This document shows positions 1-9,362 of a DNA stretch of 60,136 nucleotides, in pieces. How positions within the stretch are numbered: position 1 is the first letter of the stretch; each line of letters begins with the position of its first letter. Location of the stretch: NCBI GenBank assembly GCA_025455725.1, contig JALOLY010000001.1, forward strand, positions 1 to 60,136, in the 5' to 3' direction. The stretch comes from Amoebophilaceae bacterium (GTDB lineage: Bacteria > Bacteroidota > Bacteroidia > Cytophagales > Amoebophilaceae). The position numbers and the translations under genes are program-made. A model generated the notes under the pieces. It saw nothing but the letters and a program-made list of their open reading frames with translations. It made no database searches and was not told where the DNA came from.

Positions 1-873
1 TACCACACCCGCTAAGCCAATCAGCATGAGCGTCAGCTGCAAAGAGGGATCGAAGACTGAGATGATGAGAAATTGATTGCGGAGTTGCTTCGCACTCTTA
101 CCCATTAGCAGACGCTGCATCTCGCAAGGATCCACCATACCCAAGGGTATAATCCAAATGAATATATGAGTGAGGTAGTATATAAACCGGGGATGATCCC
201 ATATTTGTAACTTTTCTTGGGGAACGTGTTCAAAGATGGCTTTCATGCCCCCGGCTTCCTCCACGGTAATGATAGCCAGGATAGGAATACCAATGAGAAG
301 TACTAGAAATTGAAAGCCATCGGCGGTGGTCACCGATCTAATGCCTCCACGGGCAGTGTAGAGCGCAAGGAGTATGCCTCCCAGCACGATGGTATCTTGG
401 CTGTGCCAACCCAACAAGGATTGGCCAACCTTTCCCAGCATGCTCAACTCCATGGTGGCAATGCAAAAGGTGATAAAGAGTCCCAACAAACCAGCCATGA
501 TCTTGCTTGTGGGGCCATAGAGGGTACCCACTAAGTCGCCCATGGTTAGGCACGTTGGGAACTTGGCTGCATGGGGTGCGACGAACAGGGCTCTAAATAA
601 AAAGTTGAACATGAGTATTAGTAGGGCAACGGTGGCGATCACGCCATCGGCAAAAATCACATCAGTGAAGTCAAACACATTGGTTCCTGACATATTCATG
701 GCCAAGTAGGTGAGCACCAGGGCCATTGTACCAAAAGATTTATTGGCTACAATGTATTCACGAACACTTTTGATGCCCTTACCCGACCGAAGCCCTATCA
801 CCAGTGTGATAAGAAAGAAAGCGACTACAATGCCTAAGTCCATATTATTGATATGCATGGTCATAGTGTCCAT
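1..873 (-). CDS. Sodium:solute symporter family protein, C-terminus outside window
   Basis: Reading the minus strand from an ATG at 871-873 gives 291 open codons that run off the window edge. The product is a hydrophobic membrane protein with at least six transmembrane stretches. Residues about 172-189 (YTARGGIRSVTTADGFQF) match the conserved segment of the sodium:solute symporter (SSS) family, where a Gly-Gly pair is followed by an Asp and a Gln-Phe. Such carriers couple Na+ influx to uptake of proline, sugars, pantothenate or similar solutes across the inner membrane; the substrate cannot be told from this part. The start lies 4 nt after the stop of a short minus-strand reading frame (878-1030), which suggests the gene once followed another cistron. 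In some members of the family a histidine-kinase domain follows the carrier; that part would lie outside the window. The family call is firm and the substrate unknown. Confidence 0.85.
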   Translation of the reverse strand, partial: MDTMTMHINNMDLGIVVAFFLITLVIGLRSGKGIKSVREYIVANKSFGTMALVLTYLAMNMSGTNVFDFTDVIFADGVIATVALLILMFNFLFRALFVAPHAAKFPTCLTMGDLVGTLYGPTSKIMAGLLGLFITFCIATMELSMLGKVGQSLLGWHSQDTIVLGGILLALYTARGGIRSVTTADGFQFLVLLIGIPILAIITVEEAGGMKAIFEHVPQEKLQIWDHPRFIYYLTHIFIWIIPLGMVDPCEMQRLLMGKSAKQLRNQFLIISVFDPSLQLTLMLIGLAGVV

Positions 874-877
874 AATT

Positions 878-1030
878 TTAGAGGATCTTCAATAACGTAT
901 CTTTGCGTTTTTCCCGTTCAGGGCTGAGTCTAATACGCCAGCGGCCCTTTCCTATCTCAATCTGGTAAATGCGCCCAATATAATCATACTCGGTAATGCC
1001 TAAACTGTGAACGACATGCCTTCTTTTAAA
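878..1030 (-). pseudogene. Short open frame without a start codon, possible 3' remnant of a gene
   Basis: Fifty open codons on the minus strand end at a TAA 4 nt before the symporter start. The reading (ending KGRWRIRLSPEREKRKDTLL plus three residues) has the alternation of a small beta-rich protein, but contains no ATG, GTG or TTG that could start it. Its upstream end overlaps the start of the GH3-family gene on the other strand. It could be the 3' end of a gene truncated by rearrangement, a gene using a rare start such as ATT, or chance. No family recognised. Confidence 0.25.
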
Positions 1031-2524
1031 TCATTGCTCAGCAAACCGGTGGCTTCTTGGGTAATCCGTCAACAGTATCGCTGGAGCCAAGATCCCGTGG
1101 TCACCCAATGGCAAGTTTTCAAGCGACTAATCAAGCGTGCTCAGTATACGCTTTTTGGCCGAATACACCATTTTGACACCATTCAGAATTACGAAGATTT
1201 CAAAGCCTGTGTTCCTGTCAGGGATTATGAGGGGTTGATTGTCTACATCGACAAGATAAAAGCAGGTGTAGATAATGTATTATGGCCCGGTAAGCCCATG
1301 TACCTGGCTAAGACCTCCGGAACTACTTCGGGAAGCAAGTACGTTCCCATCACTAAAGACTCCATGCCACACCATCTCCGTGGTGCACGCAATGCTTTGC
1401 TCAACTATATCCACGAAACAGGAAAATTAGACTTTCTAGCCAGTAAAATGGTCTTCTTGTCGGGGAGTCCACAGCTAGACTATGTGGGGGACATTCCTAC
1501 CGGGAGACTTTCAGGGATTGTCAATCACCATGTACCGGCCTATTTACGACGCAACCGGCTGCCTAGCAATGCCACCAACTGTATAGAAGACTGGGAGGCC
1601 AAGGTAGATGCCATAGTTGAGGAGACACTACACACCAGGATAGGCTTGATAGCTGGCATTCCGCCTTGGGTGCAGATGTACTTGGACAAGCTCCAGCAGC
1701 GTAAAGGACAACGCATCAAGGATATTTTCCCAGAACTCTCTTTATTGGTCCATGGGGGCGTTAACTTCGCACCTTATAGTGCTAAGCTCTTTGATACTAT
1801 AGGCTATTCTATTGATACCATCGAGACGTATCCCGCTTCAGAGGGGTTTATTGCTTTTCAGGATTCGCAGCAAGCAGAGGGCTTATTGTTGCAGTTGAAC
1901 AGTGGCATGTTTTTTGAGTTCATCCCTGTCAACGAATACGCTAGACAGCATCCCACCAGATTGTGCATTGAAGAAGTGGCACTAGGCGTTGACTACGTCA
2001 TCATTTTAAGCACTAATGCAGGGTTGTGGGCCTACAATCTGGGCGACACCGTCAAATTCGTGTCAAAGGCTCCTTATAGAATTGTTGTGACCGGGCGCAT
2101 CAAACATTTTATTTCTGCATTTGGAGAGCATGTCATTGCAGAAGAGGTAGAGAAAGCCATGCAGTATGCCCTGGCCAAGTATTCAGAGACTGTGTTGGCG
2201 GAGTTTACAGTAGCGCCACAAGTAAGTAAGCAGCCCGGTATGCCTTCCTATCATGAATGGCTCATTGCTTTTGTCTATCCACCGCGAGACTTGCAAGCTT
2301 TTGCTCAATATTTGGATCAGATGCTGCGTCGGTTGAATGCTTATTACGATGATTTGGTCACAGGAAAAGTCTTGCAGTCCCTCCAAATTACACAGCTTAC
2401 ACAAGATGCTTTTAAGAAACACATGCAAGCACAGGATCAATTGGGTGGACAAAATAAGGTAGTACACCTAGCCAATGACCGTACTCTAGCCGATGCACTA
2501 CTGGTGTATAAGATGGGGGTTTAA
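1016..2524 (+). CDS. GH3 auxin-responsive-promoter family acyl-adenylating protein
   Basis: The 502-residue product belongs to the GH3 family, known from plants as enzymes that adenylate a carboxylic acid and conjugate it to an amino acid, and present as uncharacterised members in many Bacteroidota. It shows the ATP/AMP-binding motif of the ANL superfamily (AKTSGTTSGSKYVPIT, around residue 100), a second nucleotide-binding segment (TYPASEGFIAF, around 275), and a hinge followed by a small C-terminal domain containing VTGRIKHFISAFGEHV. Length is normal for bacterial GH3 proteins. I chose the ATG at 1016; a GTG at 1007 in the same frame would add three residues. The gene stands alone on the plus strand, divergent from the symporter and about 200 nt before rseP. 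The bacterial substrate is unknown. Confidence 0.85.
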   Translation: MPSFKSLLSKPVASWVIRQQYRWSQDPVVTQWQVFKRLIKRAQYTLFGRIHHFDTIQNYEDFKACVPVRDYEGLIVYIDKIKAGVDNVLWPGKPMYLAKTSGTTSGSKYVPITKDSMPHHLRGARNALLNYIHETGKLDFLASKMVFLSGSPQLDYVGDIPTGRLSGIVNHHVPAYLRRNRLPSNATNCIEDWEAKVDAIVEETLHTRIGLIAGIPPWVQMYLDKLQQRKGQRIKDIFPELSLLVHGGVNFAPYSAKLFDTIGYSIDTIETYPASEGFIAFQDSQQAEGLLLQLNSGMFFEFIPVNEYARQHPTRLCIEEVALGVDYVIILSTNAGLWAYNLGDTVKFVSKAPYRIVVTGRIKHFISAFGEHVIAEEVEKAMQYALAKYSETVLAEFTVAPQVSKQPGMPSYHEWLIAFVYPPRDLQAFAQYLDQMLRRLNAYYDDLVTGKVLQSLQITQLTQDAFKKHMQAQDQLGGQNKVVHLANDRTLADALLVYKMGV

Positions 2525-2721
2525 CATTCATGAGGTTCAGCATAGATATGGGAGATTGGTAGGGCATCCGACATTAGTGGGGTAAGGGCTGCACAAGCAC
2601 TCTGACGAGTTTATAGCCGTAGAAAATCCTACGAAACAATAATTAATGTCCTATTTGCGTGGCATAGCCACCGTACAATAACTTGTAGTCGTTTTAAAAA
2701 CCTTTAGACAACAGTAAAGTT

Positions 2722-4035
2722 ATGGGAACTCTAGCTATGATTATTCAGTTTTTGTTGGGGCTCTCTATCATTGTTGGACTGCATGAATTGGGACATTTGC
2801 TCTTTGCGAAGCTCTTTGGTATGCGGGTAAAAAGTTACTCCATTGGATTCCCACCAAAAATTTTCCGGTTCGAATGGGGCGAAACGGAGTATTCTCTTGG
2901 GGCTATTCCCTTGGGTGGAGCAGTGAAGATTGCAGGTATGATCGATGAATTACCCGATTCCACTAATGCTTCCAGTATACCCAGTCCCTGGGAATTCAGA
3001 GCTAAACCTGCTTGGCAACGGCTATTGGTTATACTGGGAGGTATTTTCTTCAACATCGTTAGCGGTATTATCATTTATACGGCCATAAACTTTGCCTTTG
3101 GCGATACATATCTCACCAAAGAAGAAGTCAACAGACATGGCATCGTGCCCAATGCTGTAGGAAAAAGCTTGGGTTTCAGAGAAGGCGATCAGGTCATCGA
3201 CATTGGCGGACGAGACTTCGAGAGGTTTACGGACGTACTGCAACCACGTACCCTGTTGGCAACAGGTAGCTACTACACAGTGCTACGAGAGGGTCGGGCA
3301 GTACGCATCGATATTCCGGCAGATTTGATTGAAAAATTATCAGTATTCAAGGGACAGGGAGGCTTTGTCACTCCTAGGGCGCCTTTTATCGTAGGTCAGG
3401 TCCAACAGCAAAGTGGGGCTGCCCAGGCTGGTCTACAATCTGGTGACCGGATTGTGGCAGTGGCCGGAAAGGATACGATCTACTTGCATCAACTTAAAGA
3501 GGCACTAGAGGCAGAAGCGGGGAAGCAAGTGCTCATACATTACGTGCGAGCAGGCGCCACGCAGGTCACCACAGCCCAAGTGAATGACGAGGGGAAACTA
3601 GGGTTTCAACCCGAGATCCTCCTTGTGTACGAAAAGAAAAGCTATGGTATAGGCCAAGCCGTAGTACTAGGATTTTCACATACTTTTGAGGTAATGAAGA
3701 CCAACGTTGTGGCTTTAGGAAAGCTACTCACTGGGCGGCTTTCACCGATGAAATCTTTGAGTGGTCCTGTTGGCATTGCTCAGATATTTGGTAAGAATTT
3801 TGACTGGATCCGGTTTTGGAATGTCACAGGTTTTTTATCGTTGACCTTAGCTTTTACCAATCTTTTACCCATTCCTGCCCTGGATGGTGGACATACTCTG
3901 TGGATCATCTATGAAATGGTTACGGGCCGTCGCCTCTCGGACAAGTTCTTGGAAACTGCACAAAAGATTGGTATGAGCATCTTACTTTTTTTGATTGGCT
4001 ACGCCGTTCTTAACGATTTGTATAAACTGTTTTGA
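2722..4035 (+). CDS. rseP: RIP metalloprotease RseP (site-2 protease)
   Basis: A 437-residue inner-membrane zinc protease that performs the second, intramembrane cut of regulated intramembrane proteolysis, for example of anti-sigma factors, and clears remnant signal peptides. The zinc-binding HELGH is at residues 21-25 inside the first membrane segment. PDZ-like domains occupy about 120-300 (the repeated Gly-Asp pattern REGDQVIDIGG and QSGDRIVAVAGK is visible). The second active-site motif NLLPIPALDGGH is near residue 375, where the Asp is the third zinc ligand. Length is typical. The usual Bacteroidota neighbour dxr is not here. An ATG at 2740 is an alternative start. It is followed by a ~460-nt gene-poor gap before lon. 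Confidence 0.96.
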   Translation: MGTLAMIIQFLLGLSIIVGLHELGHLLFAKLFGMRVKSYSIGFPPKIFRFEWGETEYSLGAIPLGGAVKIAGMIDELPDSTNASSIPSPWEFRAKPAWQRLLVILGGIFFNIVSGIIIYTAINFAFGDTYLTKEEVNRHGIVPNAVGKSLGFREGDQVIDIGGRDFERFTDVLQPRTLLATGSYYTVLREGRAVRIDIPADLIEKLSVFKGQGGFVTPRAPFIVGQVQQQSGAAQAGLQSGDRIVAVAGKDTIYLHQLKEALEAEAGKQVLIHYVRAGATQVTTAQVNDEGKLGFQPEILLVYEKKSYGIGQAVVLGFSHTFEVMKTNVVALGKLLTGRLSPMKSLSGPVGIAQIFGKNFDWIRFWNVTGFLSLTLAFTNLLPIPALDGGHTLWIIYEMVTGRRLSDKFLETAQKIGMSILLFLIGYAVLNDLYKLF

Positions 4036-4498
4036 ACCCTACGCTGCTAGTTTGTTCTCATTGTGGGTCTATCTCCGTATCTGTGCTTCCTTTTCGCGTC
4101 CCCGGAAGGGGATCGTGGCCTTTCGCGTACAGGTAAAAGTGAGCCCTCGGTGGTGAGGTGGACGAACGATAAGACAAAAAGTTTTATGGGAGGGAGACCC
4201 TTGGGGTGTATTTTGAACAGCTTTGGAAGGGTGCCCATATCTTTTTCTACAGGTTTTGGGGCGTGAATTACTAATTTCTTGTAAGCTTTGCCGAGCTTTT
4301 GAGCTATTTTTAGGCGGTGAGGGTTGCTCCAAAGGATAATCATGGTTCTGTCAATTTTGGGGACAAGCCGCAGTAGGCGCGTTGGGCTCCATTCATTGCA
4401 GCGTAGATTCACTTTGGCATCCTAATTGTAGCTGTGTTGGTGTGCAAGCAGTTGGTCTGCTATGTTATTATGCCCTAACGCCCTAATTTTTGACAACT
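4036..4498. other. Gene-poor interval between rseP and lon
   Basis: No gene is convincing here. The minus strand carries an open frame of 121 codons (4047-4412, GTG start) encoding a basic, Lys/Arg/Pro-rich sequence, and shorter frames overlap it on both strands. None shows a recognisable domain. The strongest frame could be a degraded or lineage-specific gene convergent with rseP. The final ~60 nt before lon are AT-rich and would hold its promoter. Confidence 0.4.
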
Positions 4499-7000
4499 AT
4501 GCATTTTCAAGTACCCCCTTCCTTCAACAACTCATTGCTATCGGGCCTAGGCAAAGAAAGTACTGATGAAATGATCCAGTTGGTAGTGACAGAAGAAGGT
4601 AGCCAAGAAACAGAAAAGGTAACCCCGGATGCGCTGCCTTTGCTACCACTCAAACAGGTAGTGTTGTTTCCGGGCCTAATCATCCCTTTGACATTACGGC
4701 GCCAGAAACTTATTCAACTGGTCAAGAAAGTACACCAGACAGACGGTTTAATAGGTGTAGTAGCTCAAAAACATGCGCATGTAGAAGATCCTGGAGCCAA
4801 AGACATTTTCCGTGTTGGCACTATAGCCAAGGTGTTGAAGGTGATTGTCTTCCCTGATGGCAACACCACTATCATTTTACAAGGAAAGCAACGATTTAAG
4901 GTGAAAACCATCTTGGCAGAAGTACCACACTTGCTTGCTCAGGTACGTCCCCTGAAGACTAAGGCTTTTAATACGCAGAAGAAAGAGGCCAAAGCCCTGA
5001 TGCATTCCCTCAAAGAAGTGGCCAATAATATCCTTAGCTTAAGTCCAGAGGTGCCACCCGAGGTGCGAATAGTCTTGCACAACATCAAAGATCCAGACTT
5101 CCTTACTTACTTTTTGTCTGCTAATATCAACGTAGACATCGCAAAGAAGCAGCATCTTTTGGAGATTAACGACAGCAGCAAACGTGCCACCTTGTTGTTG
5201 CAGTATTTGCTCAAGGATTTAGAGTTCACACAACTAAAAAGGCAGATCCAAAGTAAGGTACACACAGACATTGACCAGCAGCAGCGCGACCAGTATCTCA
5301 GGCACCAGATTAGAGTATTGCAAGAGGAACTGGGCGACGGTGACGTGGAAGAATTAGAAGAGCTACGGGCCAGGGGGAAAAAAAAGAAGTGGCCCGAGGA
5401 AGTGGCTACCTTCTTTAAGAAAGCCATAGACAAAGCCGAGCGCCTCAGCCCACACAACCCAGACTACCCCACGTTGATTAACCATGCTGAACTGTTATTA
5501 GAGTTGCCTTGGGGCATATTCACCAAAGATAATTTGGACTTGAAGCAGGCTACTAAAATCCTGGACAAAGACCATTTTGGTCTGGAAAAAGTCAAGGAGC
5601 GGATCTTAGAGTACTTGGCTGTACTACACCTCAAGCAAGACATGAAAGGCCCCATCTTGTGCTTGTACGGTCCCCCAGGTGTGGGAAAGACTTCTTTGTG
5701 CAGATCTATTGCCCAGGCATTGCACCGGAAGTATGTCAGAATATCGCTGGGCGGTTTAAACGATGAAGCAGAGATTAGGGGGCATAGAAAGACCTACATT
5801 GGGGCAATGCCTGGCAAGATCATACAGCATATCAAGAAGAGCCAAGCTTCTAATCCTGTTTTTGTGCTCGACGAGATTGATAAAATTAGTGGCATGCGCG
5901 GCGATCCAGCAGCAGCTTTGCTAGAGGTGCTGGATCCTGAGCAAAATGATACGTTTGTGGACAACTTCTTAGAGGTGCCTTATGATTTGTCTAAGGTCTT
6001 ATTCATTGCCACAGCCAATACGCTAGATTCCGTTCCTCCAGCCCTACAAGACAGGATGGAGGTTATTGAATTGAATGGCTATACGGTAGAAGAAAAAGTA
6101 GAGATTGCTAAGAGGCACTTATTTCCCAAACAACGCAGGGCTCATGGCCTAAAGGCTAGTGATGTGGGTATATATGACAATACCATGGCAAAACTGATCG
6201 AAGATTATACCCGAGAGTCGGGTGTCAGAGAGTTGGAACGCAAACTAGGAGGAGTACTTAGAAAAGTAGCTAAAGCAGTGGCTTCAAAAGAAAGCTACCC
6301 TCGAAAGCTTAGAAAAAGTGACCTTGCTCAGCTTTTAGGCGTGGCTCCGTTCGATCAAGAGATTTATCAACACCATACTTTACCGGGAGTGGCTATTGGA
6401 CTGGCCTGGACACCTGTAGGGGGGGAAATCCTTTTCATTGAGGCCAGCTTGAACAAAGGGAAAGGTAAACTGACGCTCTCGGGGCAGCTAGGCGATGTTA
6501 TGAAAGAATCTGCGATAACGGCTCTGTCTTACATCAAGGCCTATGCAGATACTTTAGGTATTGATGACCGCGTTTTTGACCAATACGATTTGCATGTGCA
6601 TGTGCCCGCGGGGGCTGTGCCCAAAGATGGTCCCTCGGCAGGTATTACCTTGCTCACAGCATTGGCCTCTCTTTATACGCAACGCAAAGTCAAAGATAGA
6701 CTGGCCATGACGGGGGAGATCACCTTGCGGGGCAAGGTACTCCCTGTGGGAGGCGTTAAAGAAAAGATATTGGCGGCCAAACGTGTGGGTATCCAAGAGA
6801 TTATCTTGAGCAGTAAAAATCGGAAGGATATTAAGGAAATTAATGCGCGCTATACAAAGAATCTTATCCTACACTATGTGGGACATGTGGAGGAAGTGCT
6901 GCAACAAGCACTCCAACCCCAGAAAGCTAAAAATGCGCGAACCTGGCAGCTGGTCAAGGAAACAACACACCTTCTTACTGCGCAGTCGACTTATTCATGA
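4499..7000 (+). CDS. lon: ATP-dependent endopeptidase La (Lon protease)
   Basis: A cytoplasmic AAA+ serine protease that unfolds and degrades damaged and short-lived regulatory proteins as a homohexamer. The 833-residue chain has the N-terminal LON substrate-binding domain (about 45-240, LPLLPLKQVVLFPG), a helical linker, the AAA+ module with Walker A GPPGVGKTS near 390 and Walker B VFVLDEID near 455, and the C-terminal S16 protease domain with the catalytic Ser in KDGPSAG near 710 and the catalytic Lys in GGVKEK near 752. Length is usual for Bacteroidota Lon. I chose the ATG at 4499; a TTG at 4490 would add three residues. The next gene, hslU, is another AAA+ protease subunit 58 nt downstream on the same strand, so the two may be co-expressed. 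Confidence 0.97.
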   Translation: MHFQVPPSFNNSLLSGLGKESTDEMIQLVVTEEGSQETEKVTPDALPLLPLKQVVLFPGLIIPLTLRRQKLIQLVKKVHQTDGLIGVVAQKHAHVEDPGAKDIFRVGTIAKVLKVIVFPDGNTTIILQGKQRFKVKTILAEVPHLLAQVRPLKTKAFNTQKKEAKALMHSLKEVANNILSLSPEVPPEVRIVLHNIKDPDFLTYFLSANINVDIAKKQHLLEINDSSKRATLLLQYLLKDLEFTQLKRQIQSKVHTDIDQQQRDQYLRHQIRVLQEELGDGDVEELEELRARGKKKKWPEEVATFFKKAIDKAERLSPHNPDYPTLINHAELLLELPWGIFTKDNLDLKQATKILDKDHFGLEKVKERILEYLAVLHLKQDMKGPILCLYGPPGVGKTSLCRSIAQALHRKYVRISLGGLNDEAEIRGHRKTYIGAMPGKIIQHIKKSQASNPVFVLDEIDKISGMRGDPAAALLEVLDPEQNDTFVDNFLEVPYDLSKVLFIATANTLDSVPPALQDRMEVIELNGYTVEEKVEIAKRHLFPKQRRAHGLKASDVGIYDNTMAKLIEDYTRESGVRELERKLGGVLRKVAKAVASKESYPRKLRKSDLAQLLGVAPFDQEIYQHHTLPGVAIGLAWTPVGGEILFIEASLNKGKGKLTLSGQLGDVMKESAITALSYIKAYADTLGIDDRVFDQYDLHVHVPAGAVPKDGPSAGITLLTALASLYTQRKVKDRLAMTGEITLRGKVLPVGGVKEKILAAKRVGIQEIILSSKNRKDIKEINARYTKNLILHYVGHVEEVLQQALQPQKAKNARTWQLVKETTHLLTAQSTYS

Positions 7001-7058
7001 TGTATCACTAGTGAGCCAAGTACTCGATCGGCAAATTACTCGGTAACTCAAAAAACCA

Positions 7059-8441
7059 ATGGACCAGTATCTCACTCCTCAGGAAATTGTAAAAGCACTG
7101 GACAAATACATTATCGGGCAGCGAGCAGCCAAGCGCAATGTGGCTATTGCTTTGCGAAACCGTTGGAGGCGTATGCATGTCTCACCCGCCATGCAGAGCG
7201 ATATTACTCCTAATAACATTTTAATGATCGGGCCCACTGGTGTGGGCAAGACAGAGATTGCCAGGCGATTAGCTAAGCTAGCAGATGCACCTTTTGTTAA
7301 AGTAGAAGCTTCTAAGTTCACAGAAGTGGGTTACGTGGGCCGTGATGTAGAGAGTATGGTTAGGGATTTAGTGGAGCATGCTGTCAATATGGTCAAAGCG
7401 GCTAAAGAAGAAGAAGTTAAAGAAAAAGCAGCCCAGCTTGTAGAAGACTTGATTCTTGATGCACTTATTCCGCCTGTTGCTAAACCCAGCGAAACAAAGA
7501 GAGACACGACGAGCATGCCGACTTCTGAACAGGAGCCCAGTGAACTGAATCAACAAACACGGGAACGGTTTAGGTTGAAGATTAGAAGTGGAGAACTGGA
7601 TGATAGGAAAATTGAAGTGAACGTCAGCAAGCCTGGTGGTGTGGGGGTAGGTATGATTGGTGGTGGAATGATGGACGAGGCAGCTATGATGAATTTGCAG
7701 GATATGCTCAGCAGTATGCTACCCCAAAAAACGAGAAAAAAGAAGCTCACGATTGGGGAAGCCAAGAAACTTCTTTTGGCAGAAGAGGCAAACAAACTCA
7801 TTGACATGGATGTGGTCAAGGAAGAAGCGCTGAGCAAAGCCCGTAATACGGGTATCATTTTTATTGACGAAATCGATAAAATAGCAGCTAAAGCTGGCCA
7901 AGGAGGTGGCGTTGACGTGAGCCGAGAAGGCGTACAACGAGATTTATTGCCCATTGTGGAGGGGAGTGCTGTTAGTACCAAGTATGGAACGGTTCATACC
8001 GATCATATCTTGTTCATTGCTGCCGGTGCTTTTCATGTTTCCAAGCCTTCTGATCTCATTCCTGAACTACAAGGCCGCTTCCCCATTCGTGTAGAACTGG
8101 ATAACCTCACCCAAATAGACTTTGTTAGCATTTTGACGGAGCCCAAAAATGCCCTGACCGCACAGTATAGAGCACTATTTGAAGCGGAGGGCGTAGCAGT
8201 TTCTTTTGACGCCGAGGCCATAGAAGCGATAGCCACTGTGGCTCACCAGATCAATGAGACAGTGGAGAATATTGGTGCCAGAAGGTTGCATACGGTGATG
8301 AGCCACTTACTCAATGACTTTTTGTATGATGTTCCAGACAAGATCAAGCCCAAAGAGCAGATCAAGATTACAAAAGCCTTGGTAACCACTTGTTTGGCTG
8401 AGTTGGCTCAAAGGAAAGACTTGAGTGAGTATATCCTGTAA
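7059..8441 (+). CDS. hslU: HslU (ClpY) ATPase subunit of the HslUV protease
   Basis: The 460-residue AAA+ unfoldase partners with the HslV peptidase to degrade proteins in the cytoplasm. It begins with the typical TPQEIVKALDKYIIGQ, has Walker A GPTGVGKTE near residue 60, the HslU-specific GYVGRDVESMVRDL segment, a large I domain (about 105-250, with a Gly/Met-rich stretch), Walker B IIFIDEIDK near 268, and the sensor region NIGARRLHT. It ends SEYIL, the hydrophobic tail that docks into HslV. No hslV lies in this window, so the partner must be encoded elsewhere. It follows lon by 58 nt and precedes nuoJ by 76 nt on the same strand. Confidence 0.97.
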   Translation: MDQYLTPQEIVKALDKYIIGQRAAKRNVAIALRNRWRRMHVSPAMQSDITPNNILMIGPTGVGKTEIARRLAKLADAPFVKVEASKFTEVGYVGRDVESMVRDLVEHAVNMVKAAKEEEVKEKAAQLVEDLILDALIPPVAKPSETKRDTTSMPTSEQEPSELNQQTRERFRLKIRSGELDDRKIEVNVSKPGGVGVGMIGGGMMDEAAMMNLQDMLSSMLPQKTRKKKLTIGEAKKLLLAEEANKLIDMDVVKEEALSKARNTGIIFIDEIDKIAAKAGQGGGVDVSREGVQRDLLPIVEGSAVSTKYGTVHTDHILFIAAGAFHVSKPSDLIPELQGRFPIRVELDNLTQIDFVSILTEPKNALTAQYRALFEAEGVAVSFDAEAIEAIATVAHQINETVENIGARRLHTVMSHLLNDFLYDVPDKIKPKEQIKITKALVTTCLAELAQRKDLSEYIL

Positions 8442-8517
8442 TTTTTCTAAGATATTGTGAATACGACATCATTGTCATACCAAATAGAAAATGAATGAAA
8501 AGTAAGCTGGGTGGGCA

Positions 8518-9027
8518 ATGACGTTGATCTATGTGCTTTTGTCAGGATTGTTGCTGGTAGCCGCCTTGTTCGTCCTCCTTGCGACGCAGGTTTTTTATGC
8601 AGCCCTGGGGTTCTTGTGTGTCTTGTTGGGTATGGCTGCTCTCTATTTTTTGCAAGGAGCCTCTTTTGTAGCTGTTGCATGTGTGATCGTGTACGGAGGG
8701 GGGAGCTTGGTACTGGTCTTGTTCAGCACCTTTCTGCTGCCTCTAGGTACTAAGCCTACGCAGCAGCGGACTAAGTGGATAGCTGTTGGCTCAGTATTAG
8801 GCCTGTGGGGGGGAGGGCTGTGGCCGCTGGCTCATTTTGCGATATGCACCTTGCAGCAGCAAGAGCCGGTTATTCCACTGCAGGCAAATGCCATCACGGG
8901 ACTAGGGCTGCAACTTCTAGGACCGTATGTTTTGGCCTTTGAGTGGGTAGGTGTCTCCCTACTTATAGCATTAGTAGGTGTTGCTGGTGTCATGGGGCAG
9001 CAGTCTTCTTCTCGTCATGTCTCTTAA
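8518..9027 (+). CDS. nuoJ: NADH-quinone oxidoreductase subunit J
   Basis: A 169-residue membrane subunit of respiratory complex I. About five hydrophobic helices are visible. The segment FVAVACVIVYGGGSLVLVLF (near residue 45) matches the conserved TM3 region of NuoJ/ND6, which carries the pi-bulge and takes part in coupling electron transfer to proton pumping. It stands away from other nuo genes: nuoABC lie at 23.8-25.4 kb and nuoD at 36.7 kb. Directly upstream is hslU. The usual following gene nuoK is absent. The family call rests on hydrophobic pattern and the TM3 motif, so it is good but not as strong as for the soluble subunits. Confidence 0.82.
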   Translation: MTLIYVLLSGLLLVAALFVLLATQVFYAALGFLCVLLGMAALYFLQGASFVAVACVIVYGGGSLVLVLFSTFLLPLGTKPTQQRTKWIAVGSVLGLWGGGLWPLAHFAICTLQQQEPVIPLQANAITGLGLQLLGPYVLAFEWVGVSLLIALVGVAGVMGQQSSSRHVS

Positions 9028-9362
9028 ACCGGCATCTTTGCTCTGGGGCACTCTTGAGGTTACTTGAGTGTGTGCTACTTAAGTATAGAAGCCTTCAATA
9101 TCATGCATGATGCTGGTTGGCTATCAATAAATAAAGACCAGACCCTACGATTGACCGTACTATGTGGCGCTTAAATTAGGATTTTTGTGCGGTTTTCAAT
9201 AAAATTGCGCATTATTGCAATAGGAGACCGTCTTTGTTTAGCAACTTGCTGTTGGTTTTATTTCGTTTCCGGTGAAAAGTAGGGGAAGAAAGGGAAAAAC
9301 GTGGGTTACGTACTGACCGTCAGCATATTAATTGTTGTGTAATTCATACCATACTACGATAC
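9028..9362. other. Intergenic region upstream of the repeat lipoprotein
   Basis: No open frame of note is visible in these 335 nt. The stretch is AT-richer towards its 3' end and must hold the promoter of the following lipoprotein gene, but no promoter could be placed with certainty. Confidence 0.35.

Noticed and set aside
4047..4412. A 121-codon minus-strand frame between rseP and lon
   Set aside because: It has a GTG start, no domain, an odd basic/proline-rich composition and overlapping frames of similar length on both strands, so I could not support it as a gene.
7059..8441. HslU as ClpX
   Set aside because: It lacks the N-terminal zinc-binding domain of ClpX and has the large I domain and the HslU-type C-terminal tail.
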